DNA of 64,000 nucleotides from Colwellia sp. (lineage in GTDB: Bacteria; Pseudomonadota; Gammaproteobacteria; Enterobacterales; Alteromonadaceae). Made by a program: the position numbers and the translations under genes. A model generated the notes under the pieces. It did no database searches. It had not been told where the DNA came from and worked only from the letters and a program-made list of their open reading frames with translations. Numbering within the stretch: position 1 is the first letter of the stretch; each line of letters opens with the position of its first letter. Positions 55,215 through 63,849 of the stretch are shown here, in pieces. The stretch covers positions 168,956-232,955 of the forward strand of contig JABSOY010000011.1 in the NCBI GenBank assembly GCA_013215385.1, written 5' to 3'.

Positions 55215-55572
55215 TTATGCACTTATAAACATTCCCAGATAAAGTCACATTAGTTTGTTGGCTACCCCCACCAAAACCTGAGTCATAGTGACCCGTTTGA
55301 CCTGCTCTTTGAGTTAGCAAATATATGGTATCTCCGCCAAGTTGCATTGCTTTATTTTTTAAATCGTTACGAGCACCTGTTTCTAAATCAGCATTGGAAG
55401 TAAATGGGCCAGTAAAAAAATCACCTTGATTTCCGGTAATATCACCTAAAAAGGTACATTCTTTTCCTGGTTCATTGTGAGTTAAACGAATCTTGTTTGC
55501 GGCTTGTTGTATTGGTACTGCCGAGCATGCAGAAATGGTTATTACGAATAATATTATTAAAAAGTTTTTCAT
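55210..55572 (-). CDS. DUF4156-family lipoprotein
   Basis: This 120 aa protein has a leader with lipobox ISAC (Cys at residue 16) and the DUF4156 body: ECTFLGDITGNQGDFFTG and ARNDLKNKAMQLGGDTIYLL. Enterobacterial members such as YjeI are small outer-membrane lipoproteins of unknown role. Its stop codon lies inside the first of two tandem hairpins. Confidence 0.82.
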   Translation of the reverse strand: MKNFLIILFVITISACSAVPIQQAANKIRLTHNEPGKECTFLGDITGNQGDFFTGPFTSNADLETGARNDLKNKAMQLGGDTIYLLTQRAGQTGHYDSGFGGGSQQTNVTLSGNVYKCIK

Positions 55573-55692
55573 GTTATTGCCTATTAATCAATTTATTTAA
55601 TGACTGCTATTTTAAATTTATCGCTGAATAATAGTATTGATAAAGTGTAGTTGCATTGTAATAAACACTTACATTTACAGATCATTATCTTA

Positions 55693-55899
55693 CATTTGTT
55701 TGTTAAAGGTGTGTGGTCTCAATGTGGTACTTATTTATGATTCATAGATAGGATGGCTTTAATCAAATTATCTAAATTTTATAATGCTCTGATGAAAAAT
55801 GCTTATCCACATAATTAAAATGCAGTTTGATTGCTAAGTTGGGAGTCGAACCGCCGCCTTTATTTTTGTTTTTTAAATAAATCTATATCGCGATAAAGT
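55693..55899. repeat. About 200-bp imperfect direct repeat, copy A
   Basis: TTTGTTAAAGGTGTGTGGT, ATGATTCATAGATA, TTTAATCAAATTATCTAAAT and TTATAATG occur in the same order at 61498-61700. Identity by eye is roughly 80-85%. The right half of each copy contains a tRNA T-arm-like motif on the minus strand (GGTTCGACTCC here) that does not fold into a whole tRNA. Confidence 0.75.
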
Positions 55900-56267
55900 G
55901 ATCTTTAATCTTTTCTTAGTAAGCTATTCGAAAATATTTACTATATTTTCATCTTTATTTATTAAAACTGTCTCAGATATGCGCATTGCAGTCTTTAGCT
56001 TTAAATGATTTTCCATATATTTTGTAATACTTACTTCGGTGTAATAATAAGATATTCTTTGCTCGCTTTCACCAGAGAAAACGAGATGAAATTTTGTTAT
56101 CCAAAAGAGCATTAAAGTAAATAAATAGTTGATATAATAGAAATATAAAGGTAACTTTATTTCTCTTATAAATAGATTAGACAGTTAATGACCAGTAGGG
56201 GAAATAGGTTTTTTATCGTCTAATAAACTGTTGTTATTCAAACCAATATATAGTTAATCAAGGAGTT
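55900..56267. other. Intergenic region
   Basis: A minus-strand frame of 62 codons (55924-56112) has no ribosome binding site and no recognisable family; it is not called. The last bases hold AAGGAG, the ribosome binding site of the next gene. Confidence 0.35.
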
Positions 56268-56945
56268 ATGATGAAAAGGGATGTTTTCTTAGTATTGATA
56301 GGTGTTGTTATCACCACTACATTTTTCTATATAACAGACTATGCGCAAAAAAATAACGATCTTAATTCAGATGTGCACCAAAGTGAGTCTATCAAAATCT
56401 TTCCAGCACCTGTTAACGTGACATTACAAAAGCCGGATAGTGCTAAATCGGAAATAGTGGAGTTAAACCAGAAAACCTTTTTTGATAACAATGGAGATAG
56501 AGCGGAAAAAGTCGAAATTCATAAAGTAGTTGAAAAAGAAAGTGATATCTATAACTTTGCAATTGAAGACGGCTTTAAATACGAAGCGGTTAGTATCGGC
56601 TCAAGCAAAGAATTTGATATTGCTTTCGAAGAACAACAAATTGACCATGATTGGAAATTGGCTGTAGAGGATAAGATATTATTGGGTTTTACTGATGCTA
56701 TCTATGAAAAATCAGCATGGGTGGAAGCTTATGAATGTAAGTATTCATTATGCCGCGTTGAGATAAAACAATCGGTGAGACTTGACGGAGAAGATAGTTT
56801 TAAAGATTATTTAATGGATGCAATAAGTAAACTTAATGAAGATACCAATACCACTTTTATAAGTATTCCTGAACACTCAAAAGATAAAGACGGTTTTATA
56901 TTTTTCTTAATGCGACAAGAAGTTAAATCAGCTAAAAATAGCTGA
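56268..56945 (+). CDS. Membrane-anchored protein with C-x(4)-C motif, paralogue B
   Basis: This 225 aa protein has an N-terminal TM segment (VFLVLIGVVITTTFFYI), a polar linker and a C-terminal domain with EEQQIDHDWKLAVEDKI, then AYECKYSLCRVEIKQS. It shares this layout with the protein at 54110, with low overall identity, so both belong to one uncharacterised family. AAGGAGTT precedes the ATG. An attC-like repeat starts 9 bases after the stop codon. Confidence 0.65.
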   Translation: MMKRDVFLVLIGVVITTTFFYITDYAQKNNDLNSDVHQSESIKIFPAPVNVTLQKPDSAKSEIVELNQKTFFDNNGDRAEKVEIHKVVEKESDIYNFAIEDGFKYEAVSIGSSKEFDIAFEEQQIDHDWKLAVEDKILLGFTDAIYEKSAWVEAYECKYSLCRVEIKQSVRLDGEDSFKDYLMDAISKLNEDTNTTFISIPEHSKDKDGFIFFLMRQEVKSAKNS

Positions 56946-56954
56946 TATTGTGTA

Positions 56955-57059
56955 AATAAACATAAAGCCAATTAAGATGGAACTGCTAACAGTTTGCTCA
57001 GTTCCGATTCGCTTCACATTTTAGCAAAATATTATCAGTCCCTTATTGTGGCATTATCG
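56955..57059 (+). repeat. attC-like site
   Basis: TGGAACTGCTAACAGTTTGCT pairs with AGCAAAATATTATCAGTCCC around CAGTTCCGATTCGCTTCACATTTT, the same loop as sites 1-3. The 3' end is GTGGCATTATCG. It lies just after paralogue B. Confidence 0.72.
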
Positions 57060-57371
57060 ATACAAAATCAAATCCAAGCTGTCCAAATAGCTATAATAGC
57101 TAATGTCTTTTTTGTGGCATTAGTTAGCTTGAACCACTTCATTAAGTGTGCTGAAAATATAACTGTTGATATGGGAAACTTACCATTAGTTAATTTTTCA
57201 CTACAATGAAAATCCAATTAGGCGTGTTACTCTTTGAACGAGATAATAAACTAACCTTTGATAAATAAATTTTAATAAGAACCATTGCTTTTATAGTTAG
57301 AATTGCTAATTATATGGTTTGTTTACATTAATTTCTTAGGATTGATAAATGCAAAAAAGTGGGGGAATAAA

Positions 57372-58205
57372 ATGAATAAAACCTTAGTGAAAATTTTTAT
57401 TTTATTATTGATTTCTTTCAATGTTAATGTTTTAGCTGATCAAGCTAAACAAGAAGTTAAATTAGCCGCCTCGGCAACTTATTTAGGTAACGAAGCTGTG
57501 ATGATTGAAAGTGGCAGTCATAAGATACTTTTCGATCCTTTTTTTCATAATGATTATAATACTTATCAATTAGTGCCTGAGGCCATTCGAAACGAAATTT
57601 TTAATGGTGAAAAACCATACGATGCCATTGATATTGTTTTTATCAGCCATGCTCATGAAGATCATTTTTCTGCAAAAGATATGCTGAAATTTTTGATAAA
57701 TCATCCTAAATCGAAAATGGTAGCACCTAAACAGGCGGTCGATTCCTTAAGTCAACTTAGCGGTAGCGAGAAAGTGATGGCACAAGTAAAAAGTGTCAGC
57801 CTAACTTATGGTGACCAACCTTGGTCTGGCGAAGTAGATGGCTTAGCCATTGAGGCCGTACGTATTCCCCATGCAGGTTGGCCGGGTAGGGCGAGCGTTG
57901 AAAACATTGTGTTTCGTGTTAGTTTAGAGCAAGGGATAACTATTATGCACATGGGTGATGCTGATCCAGATGATAGTCACTTTAGACCTTTAGAAGCTCA
58001 TTGGCAGCAAAAAATTACCGACACCGCTTTTCCTCCTTATTGGTTTTTTTCCTCAGCCGAAGGTAATGATATTCTTAATAATCGTATTAATGCTAAAACA
58101 CATATTGGTGTGCATGTACCTGTTAATGTACCACAGCAGTTAAAGGCGTTTGGTAAAGATTATTTTTCTACGGTTGGTGATAAAAGAGTTATTCATCAAC
58201 ATTAA
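57372..58205 (+). CDS. Secreted UlaG-like metallo-beta-lactamase-fold hydrolase
   Basis: The 277 aa form starts at ATG 57372, with GGGGGA upstream and a signal peptide (TLVKIFILLLISFNVNVLA) directly after. The zinc motif is FISHAHEDHFS, with further ligands at HAGWPGR, MHMGDAD and the late VHVPVN. This is the L-ascorbate-lactonase-like (UlaG, lactamase_B_2) branch, but the signal peptide puts it outside the cytoplasm, unlike UlaG. The substrate is unknown. A stranded attC-like repeat lies on each side. Confidence 0.82.
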   Translation: MNKTLVKIFILLLISFNVNVLADQAKQEVKLAASATYLGNEAVMIESGSHKILFDPFFHNDYNTYQLVPEAIRNEIFNGEKPYDAIDIVFISHAHEDHFSAKDMLKFLINHPKSKMVAPKQAVDSLSQLSGSEKVMAQVKSVSLTYGDQPWSGEVDGLAIEAVRIPHAGWPGRASVENIVFRVSLEQGITIMHMGDADPDDSHFRPLEAHWQQKITDTAFPPYWFFSSAEGNDILNNRINAKTHIGVHVPVNVPQQLKAFGKDYFSTVGDKRVIHQH

Positions 58206-58636
58206 AATACGTTGGTGTTATTAAGTTAGATGCTTTTTGTTTATTATTAGGTCTGCTTTCGCTTCCAAAACTGCTCAACATCACACTCATTTTTATTCAA
58301 AGCTAACTTCCGAAAAGTGGCATTAGTTAGCCTTATCCCTGTGATTATTTCGTCCCTATATTTTAAAAGCAACAATGACTTCTTCGTGCATGCAGAAGAC
58401 TTTAGTCTTAAATTATTCACGATATATTTTCTAATGAATTATTCGTTCCATATTATTGTACGTCACTATAAAAGCGTTGTATGTATCTAATAAGTTGATT
58501 ATCGCCGTCAGAAAAAAGTCAGCTAAAATTCATAATAACTTCAGGTGTTTTAGAGTCAACTTGTTTAAGCTGACGGCACGTTCAATCACTCTTAATGAAG
58601 TTAACTAATTCGTTGATTTCAAAATAAAGGTAAATT
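58206..58636. other. Intergenic region with decayed attC-like repeat
   Basis: 431 bases; the left quarter holds the repeat listed next, the rest nothing recognised. Confidence 0.4.
58217..58328 (+). repeat. Degenerate attC-like repeat
   Basis: The loop GGTCTGCTTTCGCTTCCAAAA and the 3' end AACTTCCGAAAAGTGGCATTA resemble the loop and end of the site at 56955-57059. The stem is poor. Confidence 0.4.
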
Positions 58637-59545
58637 ATGAAGTATATTTGTAGTTCAATTGTTCTGCTATTTTCTATTCTAGCTTTCAGTAGCAATAGTT
58701 ATGGTCAAGATGAGTTTCCAGTCTTGGCAGGCCCTTATTTTGGGCAAAAGCCGCCTGGCTTAATTCCTGAAGTTTTTGCACCTGGCATTATTTCAATTAG
58801 TGGGAGATCCGAAATGGGTGTTTCGTTTTCTCCTGATTTAGATGAAATGTATTTTACAGTTCAGAAAAAAAGGGGGATACCTGCTGATATTTATTTTTCA
58901 AAACTCAAAGATAAACAATGGACACCGTTTAAAAAAGCGAATTTTACCAAAGGTAAAAAAGCCGGAGAAATGGAACCAAATGTGAGTTATGACGGTAATA
59001 AAATATATTTCACCGCGTATAACGCTGACTTTACGGACACTAGCATTTGGTATGTAAACCGTCTGAACAATGGTTGGAGTAATGCAATAAAACTTAATTC
59101 ACCTTTAAATGAGCATGAGGTGATGACTTCAACTCTTGCGAAGAACGGAGATCTTTATTATACCAATTTATCTAAAAGGTTTAAAACCTACTATTCTCCT
59201 AATATAAATGGTAAATACCCTAAGTTTCAGGAAGCTGAAATTGAGTTTGGAGGTCACGCCTTTATTTCCCCGTCTCAAGAATATTTAATAGTAGATGCTC
59301 GAAACAGAGAAGACGAAAATAAAAAAGATGCGGATCTTTATGTTTATTTTAAAAAGAAAGACGGTGCATGGACAAAACCAATAAACCTTGGTATTACAGT
59401 AAGCTCAACGTTTGATGAAACAGTTGCGACTGTCACACCAGATGGCAAATATTTATTTTTTAGCCGACGTACCGAAGAAGGCGGAGCATTAAATCTTTAT
59501 TGGGTGAGCACCGAAGTTATTGAGAATGTAAGACCAAAAGAGTAA
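58637..59545 (+). CDS. Secreted TolB-like PD40 beta-propeller protein
   Basis: This 302 aa protein has a signal peptide (ICSSIVLLFSILAFSSNSYG) and several PD40 repeats: MGVSFSPDLDEMYFTVQK, EPNVSYDGNKIYFTAYN, TSTLAKNGDLYYTNLS and ATVTPDGKYLFFSRR. These form a beta-propeller, as in TolB, but the protein lacks the TolB N-terminal domain and a peptidase domain. It is probably a periplasmic or secreted binding protein. AAAGG precedes the ATG. Confidence 0.8.
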   Translation: MKYICSSIVLLFSILAFSSNSYGQDEFPVLAGPYFGQKPPGLIPEVFAPGIISISGRSEMGVSFSPDLDEMYFTVQKKRGIPADIYFSKLKDKQWTPFKKANFTKGKKAGEMEPNVSYDGNKIYFTAYNADFTDTSIWYVNRLNNGWSNAIKLNSPLNEHEVMTSTLAKNGDLYYTNLSKRFKTYYSPNINGKYPKFQEAEIEFGGHAFISPSQEYLIVDARNREDENKKDADLYVYFKKKDGAWTKPINLGITVSSTFDETVATVTPDGKYLFFSRRTEEGGALNLYWVSTEVIENVRPKE

Positions 59546-59633
59546 GGCATTAACAATGTTATTAAGTGAATGCGTTGAAGAAGGCGAGCATATTCAAATA
59601 AGTGAATATATTTGAAAATATTAATGTCTTATT

Positions 59634-59713
59634 GGTTAAGGTTTTTAGACATCAGCCGCTGTGATGAGCTATTGATAGGTTCAGTTGTATGGCTGACATC
59701 TAAAAACATTAAC
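59634..59713. repeat. Large imperfect hairpin
   Basis: TTTTTAGACATCAGCC pairs with GGCTGACATCTAAAAAC, with flanking GGTTAA and TTAAC extending the stem to about 22 bp, around a 33-base loop. It could be a terminator for the PD40 gene or a worn attC-like site; the following GTTGACG resembles a simple site. Confidence 0.5.
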
Positions 59714-59822
59714 AACGTTGACGTAACCTTTTGAAAACATTAAGGTCAATTAAGAGCGAGAAGCGGATTGCCGTACTCCATAATTATTACCATACAATTA
59801 CAGAGCATCAATAGAGTATACA

Positions 59823-60779
59823 ATGAAAAATTTTTCCCCAAAGCATGTCGGTATATTCTTAGGTGTTGTCTATGGAATTATCATTAGAGTCGTTTGGGAA
59901 TTAGACCAACTCAATGGTTTTGGTGGGTTAGTTACCATTTCATTTATGTTTATAGTGCCATTTGTTATTGGCTTCATACGTATCTATTTCGAATATAAGG
60001 TTAAAGATGAGCTAACAGCCGGAGAGATGATTGTAATAGCTTGGCAGCCTATATTTGTTTTCTTATTAGCAAGCATAGTAACTTTATTAGAAGGTAGTAT
60101 TTGTGTATTAATTGCATTACCTGCATTTATGCTCTTTTCCAGTCTAGGAGGCCTAACAGCAGGTTACGGATTAAAGTATTTCAACAATAAGCAAGGTACT
60201 TTATCTTGTGTCGTATTAATTCCACTTATCGTGGCTCCTGTTGAGATAAATTACCTTCAACTATCAAGTATTTACACTATTGAAAATACAATAATAATCG
60301 ATGCCTCACCTTCACATGTGTGGAATGAACTTGGCAATGTTAACCATATCGATAAAGATGAATTACCATTTTCATTTACACAATTAATGGGGGTTCCAGC
60401 ACCTGTTTCCGCAAAAATGTCAGGCGGTGATGTGGGTAGTGTTAGAACTAGTACTTGGGAAAAAGGTGTCAAGTTTAATGAAGTAATTACAGAATGGAGC
60501 ATTAACGAGAAAATGTCATACCGTTTTGAAATAGATCCTGACATTATTCCGGACACTTCATTAGATAAGCACGTCAAATTGGGCGGTGATTACTTCTCTC
60601 CTTTAACGGGGTTTTATAAAATAAAGCATCTAGGGGATGGGAAAAGCGAATTAACCCTATCTACAACCGTTCAGGATAATACTAACTTTGGTGTGTATTC
60701 TAGAATTTGGGGGGAGTTTATCTTTAGGGATTTTCATACTACCTTATTAAAAATTATGAAAGCTAGAGCTGAAGTTTAA
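59823..60779 (+). CDS. Membrane protein fused to an SRPBCC domain
   Basis: This 318 aa protein has four TM segments in residues about 9-150, then a soluble SRPBCC domain (from TIENTIIIDASPSHVWNELG to FRDFHTTLLKIMKARAEV). A stand-alone SRPBCC protein lies at 25.6 kb, but this one is anchored, so its ligand pocket should sit next to the membrane, on the cytoplasmic side if the tail follows an even number of segments. Ligand unknown. Confidence 0.7.
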   Translation: MKNFSPKHVGIFLGVVYGIIIRVVWELDQLNGFGGLVTISFMFIVPFVIGFIRIYFEYKVKDELTAGEMIVIAWQPIFVFLLASIVTLLEGSICVLIALPAFMLFSSLGGLTAGYGLKYFNNKQGTLSCVVLIPLIVAPVEINYLQLSSIYTIENTIIIDASPSHVWNELGNVNHIDKDELPFSFTQLMGVPAPVSAKMSGGDVGSVRTSTWEKGVKFNEVITEWSINEKMSYRFEIDPDIIPDTSLDKHVKLGGDYFSPLTGFYKIKHLGDGKSELTLSTTVQDNTNFGVYSRIWGEFIFRDFHTTLLKIMKARAEV

Positions 60780-61442
60780 TAGCTTCAACTTCCGCTATTG
60801 GCACTAAAGCCGTCCTTTTGATACGTTTTTAGTACAAAAAAAAGGTCAGTAAAGTGGCTAGCCTGTGTGAAAACTATTTTGAACTAACGTAATTGGATAA
60901 TATCAATAAAAAAATGCTCTGCAGAGTAAATTCTGCAGTACATTTGATGTAAATCTCTTTGTTAATTTGCGTAGCGTCTCATAACAAGTTTACGCTGGGA
61001 ATTTTTACACAGTCTGTGGCATTAGTTGTCGTAAAAAGTAAGATTTAGTAAATTAGAACCACCAAAATAGTTGGCTTTGTTATTCCCTCCTTTAAATAAT
61101 ACTGCGGTAAAGTATTACGAAGGGGGGATATTACCAAAAGTACTCTCTTGTCTTCATTATCTTGTATTGGATCTATGGATGGGCCTTAGCGATATGATGT
61201 TAGAGTTGAACTGAGTACTGATGTAAATTTAGTGCCTATTTATTAATATCGTTAAGGTATCTATAAAAATAGGTAAAATTCAATTTATAGTAAATATCAG
61301 GCATAAAAAATCGCAATTAAGCGGTTTTTATCATAAATGGTGGTCAATTTATGGCCAGATCTAATAGTTACTAGGTATAACTAATTGATTAAAAAGTCCT
61401 TATTTGGTGGGGCGGGAGGCGACCCTGTTAACGACCTAGAAA

Positions 61443-61478
61443 AACAGTAACTTACAACGATATCAGGTGGTTACTGTT
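61443..61478. repeat. Inverted repeat
   Basis: AACAGTAAC and GTTACTGTT are perfect 9-bp arms around an 18-base loop, just upstream of copy B of the direct repeat. Confidence 0.5.
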
Positions 61479-61497
61479 ACGCAGTGTTAGTCTTTAT

Positions 61498-61700
61498 CTA
61501 TGTTTGTTAAAGGTGTGTGGTACCAATGTGGAACTTATCCATGATTCATAGATAGTTTGGATTTAATCAAATTATCTAAATATTATAATGTTCTCATGTA
61601 AAAAGCTTATCACATAATTAATACACAGTTCGATTGCTGATTAGGGAACCGAACCCGCGCCCATATTTATCTGAATATATATCAACTCTGATAAAATAAC
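61498..61700. repeat. About 200-bp imperfect direct repeat, copy B
   Basis: Same order of blocks as copy A at 55693-55899, in the same orientation. The right half carries the T-arm-like GGTTCGGTTCCC on the minus strand. A broken integrase lies about 1.2 kb downstream. Confidence 0.75.
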
Positions 61701-61730
61701 TTCTAACTTCTAACTTCTAACTTCTAACTT
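61699..61730. repeat. Heptamer tandem repeat
   Basis: Four exact copies of ACTTCTA followed by a partial ACTT, at the right edge of copy B. No gene starts close enough to show phase variation. Confidence 0.85.
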
Positions 61731-62094
61731 TGGATAATATTTTCTAAATTGTAATTGTATTGTTCTTTATCAAAACGGTATCGAATGCGCCAAGATAGTC
61801 CTTTCAGCCTGAATAAATCTATAATTACAATAATTAGAACCAAGGAGTTTAAATCAATGACACTACCAAATACGTGTTTATGGTAGTTTTATTAATATTA
61901 TTTAATGTATTCAACTGATTGTTGAGTCGTGTTTTGTCAGCTATTTTTACAGGACTATTATGTTTGAAATAACCGCTAATGTTACTGTGTTGAAATCATT
62001 GTTTTTTATAATGTTGGTATGAATTTTGCCTTAAACAGTAAAATTATTATAACTAAAGCCGTAGAATACTTTTACAGCGTAAAGGAACTACTGA

Positions 62095-62711
62095 ATGTTT
62101 AAGTCATTACTAAAAACGATTATTGTAAGTACCATTTTCATAACTAGTATAGCAGCGCAAGCTGGAGTGATAGTTCTAGAGGATTGGTTTGATTCAGCAG
62201 GTAGTAATTCTGGTGGACTTACGCAGTCCCAATTCAGTAATACAGTGTATTTCGCTGTTGCTCAGGATGTGGATTTTTCTACGACAGACACATATGAAGT
62301 AGCAGAAGGGTGGCATATCGCAACATTCGCGGAGTATACCAGCTTACATAGTGCTTACACAGGTACGTTCAGCGGATGGAACATGTTCAATAACGATGGT
62401 TGGAACGGATACACAACGGCGAGCGGCACTCAAGGCCATTATTATTTCGCATTAGCGGATATGTTTGACGATTCACTAACAAATAGAGCTGCTCACGCAG
62501 GTAATTCTGCTGGGCACAATGGGTCGGCTTTTACCATTATGGAACTGATTTAGCTTCGCCCAGTAAGAACTATTTTGCTGGATTAGTAGTAATACAAGAC
62601 ACAGACCAAAAATGGGGCAGCACACAGGAAGTACCTGAACCATCGACATTAGCTATTTTTGCATTAGGAATGATTGGATTAGCATCGCGTCGATATAATA
62701 AAAAATCTTAA
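62095..62711 (+). pseudogene. PEP-CTERM protein gene with a frameshift
   Basis: The first frame encodes a signal peptide (KTIIVSTIFITSIAAQAG) and a secreted domain (AEGWHIATFAEYTSLHSAY, then GTQGHYYFALADMFDDSL) and stops at 62551-62553. In the next frame the sequence goes on sensibly (YGTDLASPSKNYFAGLVVIQ) and ends in a textbook PEP-CTERM tail: VPEPSTLAIFALGMIGLASR, then RYNKKS, stop at 62709-62711. The shift maps to the GGG run at 62521-62523; one extra G restores a single frame. It could be a true mutation, slippage or a sequencing error. Confidence 0.85.
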
Positions 62712-62735
62712 TCATTGTAAATTACTTTGTTCTAG

Positions 62736-62767
62736 AAAACACTGGTTTTAATAATCAGTGTTTTTTT
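62736..62767 (+). terminator. Rho-independent terminator
   Basis: AAAACACTG and CAGTGTTTT form a 9-bp stem with an 11-base loop, followed by TTT, 25 bases after the PEP-CTERM stop. Confidence 0.85.
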
Positions 62768-62914
62768 GTTTCTGGTAAATAGTAAATTAGGTTGTTTCAT
62801 CAATTAACCACTATCATAGGATTAATAGTCCTTTGCAATCCATAATCGAAAATTATTGATAAGCATTAACTAAATATTCAACATTACTCCAAAATGGCAA
62901 AAGCCTTTTTGATA

Positions 62915-63560
62915 TCAATTACTTTTCTCTGGTTCGGATAAAGGGTTAAACTTAATTACATCTTCTAAATGTGTATTGCTGAAGTGTGAATATTTCATTG
63001 TGTTGTTGATACTTGCATGACCTAAAGTTTGCTGTAAAACTAAAATATTACCGCCATTCATCATGAAATGACTAGCAAATGTATGTCTCAATACATGAGT
63101 TGATTGTCCTTTAGGGCGTCGGACGCCAGTCCTAGCCATAGCTTTTCTGAATGATCCTATACAGCTAGTAAATAACTTACCTTTACCATTGGGGTTTCAT
63201 CGGCAAGTTTCTGAGATATAGGAATTGTTCTATTCTTCCCACCTTTTGTATTGGTGAATGTTATGCGATTATTGGAAATATGTTTATCCGTTAGGCTCTC
63301 AGCTTCGCACCATCTTGCACCTGTTGAAAGTGCTATTTTTGCTACATAATATGTGCTTTTGTTTCTGGATTTTTTAAGCTCTTCAAATAGCATTGGTATT
63401 TCTGATGGCTCTAGAAAACCCATTTCAGGCTGTTTGTATTTTAGTGATCTTATATTCTTAATTGGATTTGTATAGATTTCGTTTAATCTGATTAGCTCGT
63501 TGAACATTGCATTAATATAGCTTTGATCATTATTTACAGTTTTTATGGAAACTGTTTATA
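62915..63560 (-). pseudogene. Broken P2-type tyrosine recombinase
   Basis: Two frames on the minus strand join into one integrase. The first part (63157-63507) has NELIRLNEIYTNPIKNIR and the first catalytic Arg in ALSTGARWCEAESL. The second (62915-63139) has HVLRHTFASHF (His and Arg), LGHASINNTMKYSHF (His/Tyr). They are split by a one-base shift near 63185, where CCCCAAATGG would restore the frame. Upstream, SIKTVNNDQSYINA extends the reading before a TAA at about 63556, so the N-terminal arm-binding part is also lost. It is not IntI: no IntI-specific extra helix is seen. Confidence 0.85.
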
Positions 63561-63691
63561 GCCTAACCGCTCGATAATTTGCCCAATCTGTATTACGGGG
63601 TATAACTCATACCATTTTGCTCGCTTCTAGCCTGTACTTGTTTTTTTAGTTTTTAAGGCATAGTTAACTTAACTATAAACAAGGAATGTTA

Positions 63692-63849
63692 ATGATGACT
63701 GCTTATGAATTCACTCCCTCAATTCCCTCGCTGAAAAAGCTATGAACGAAACTGCTTCAAAAAATGAATTAAAAGAATTTAATGAACTACTCTATGATTG
63801 GAATGAATGTGTAGAATTTAATTTAATTAATGGTTTGAGAGGTCAATAA
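63692..63849 (+). pseudogene. Frameshifted second copy of the micro-protein
   Basis: The upstream block ACAAGGAATGTTAATGATGAC matches that of the gene at 27207. The frame from ATG 63692 stops early, but another frame continues as AEKAMNETASKNELKEFNEL, then LYDWNECVEF, close to the 27.2 kb protein. An internal ATG at 63742 would still give 35 residues. It lies beside the broken integrase. Confidence 0.6.

Larger units (their letters stand above)
60780..62094. other. Long non-coding region, 1.3 kb
   Basis: No gene is supported. It holds an inverted repeat, copy B of the direct repeat and a heptamer repeat (listed separately). A locally GC-rich block (GGTGGGGCGGGAGGCGACCC, 61407-61426) stands out from the AT-rich surroundings and may be a relic of a foreign element. 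Confidence 0.45.

Noticed and set aside
55838..55865. tRNA-like T-arm (GGTTCGACTCC on the minus strand) and its partner near 61640
   Set aside because: The flanking bases do not form a T stem, acceptor stem or anticodon arm, so no tRNA gene is called; kept only as a note on the direct repeat.
56994..57209. Frame of 71 codons after paralogue B
   Set aside because: It begins inside the attC-like site and has no start signal of its own.
62915..63507. Possible integron integrase (IntI) to explain the cassettes
   Set aside because: The motifs fit a P2-type phage integrase, the gene is broken, and it lies about 13 kb from the cluster.
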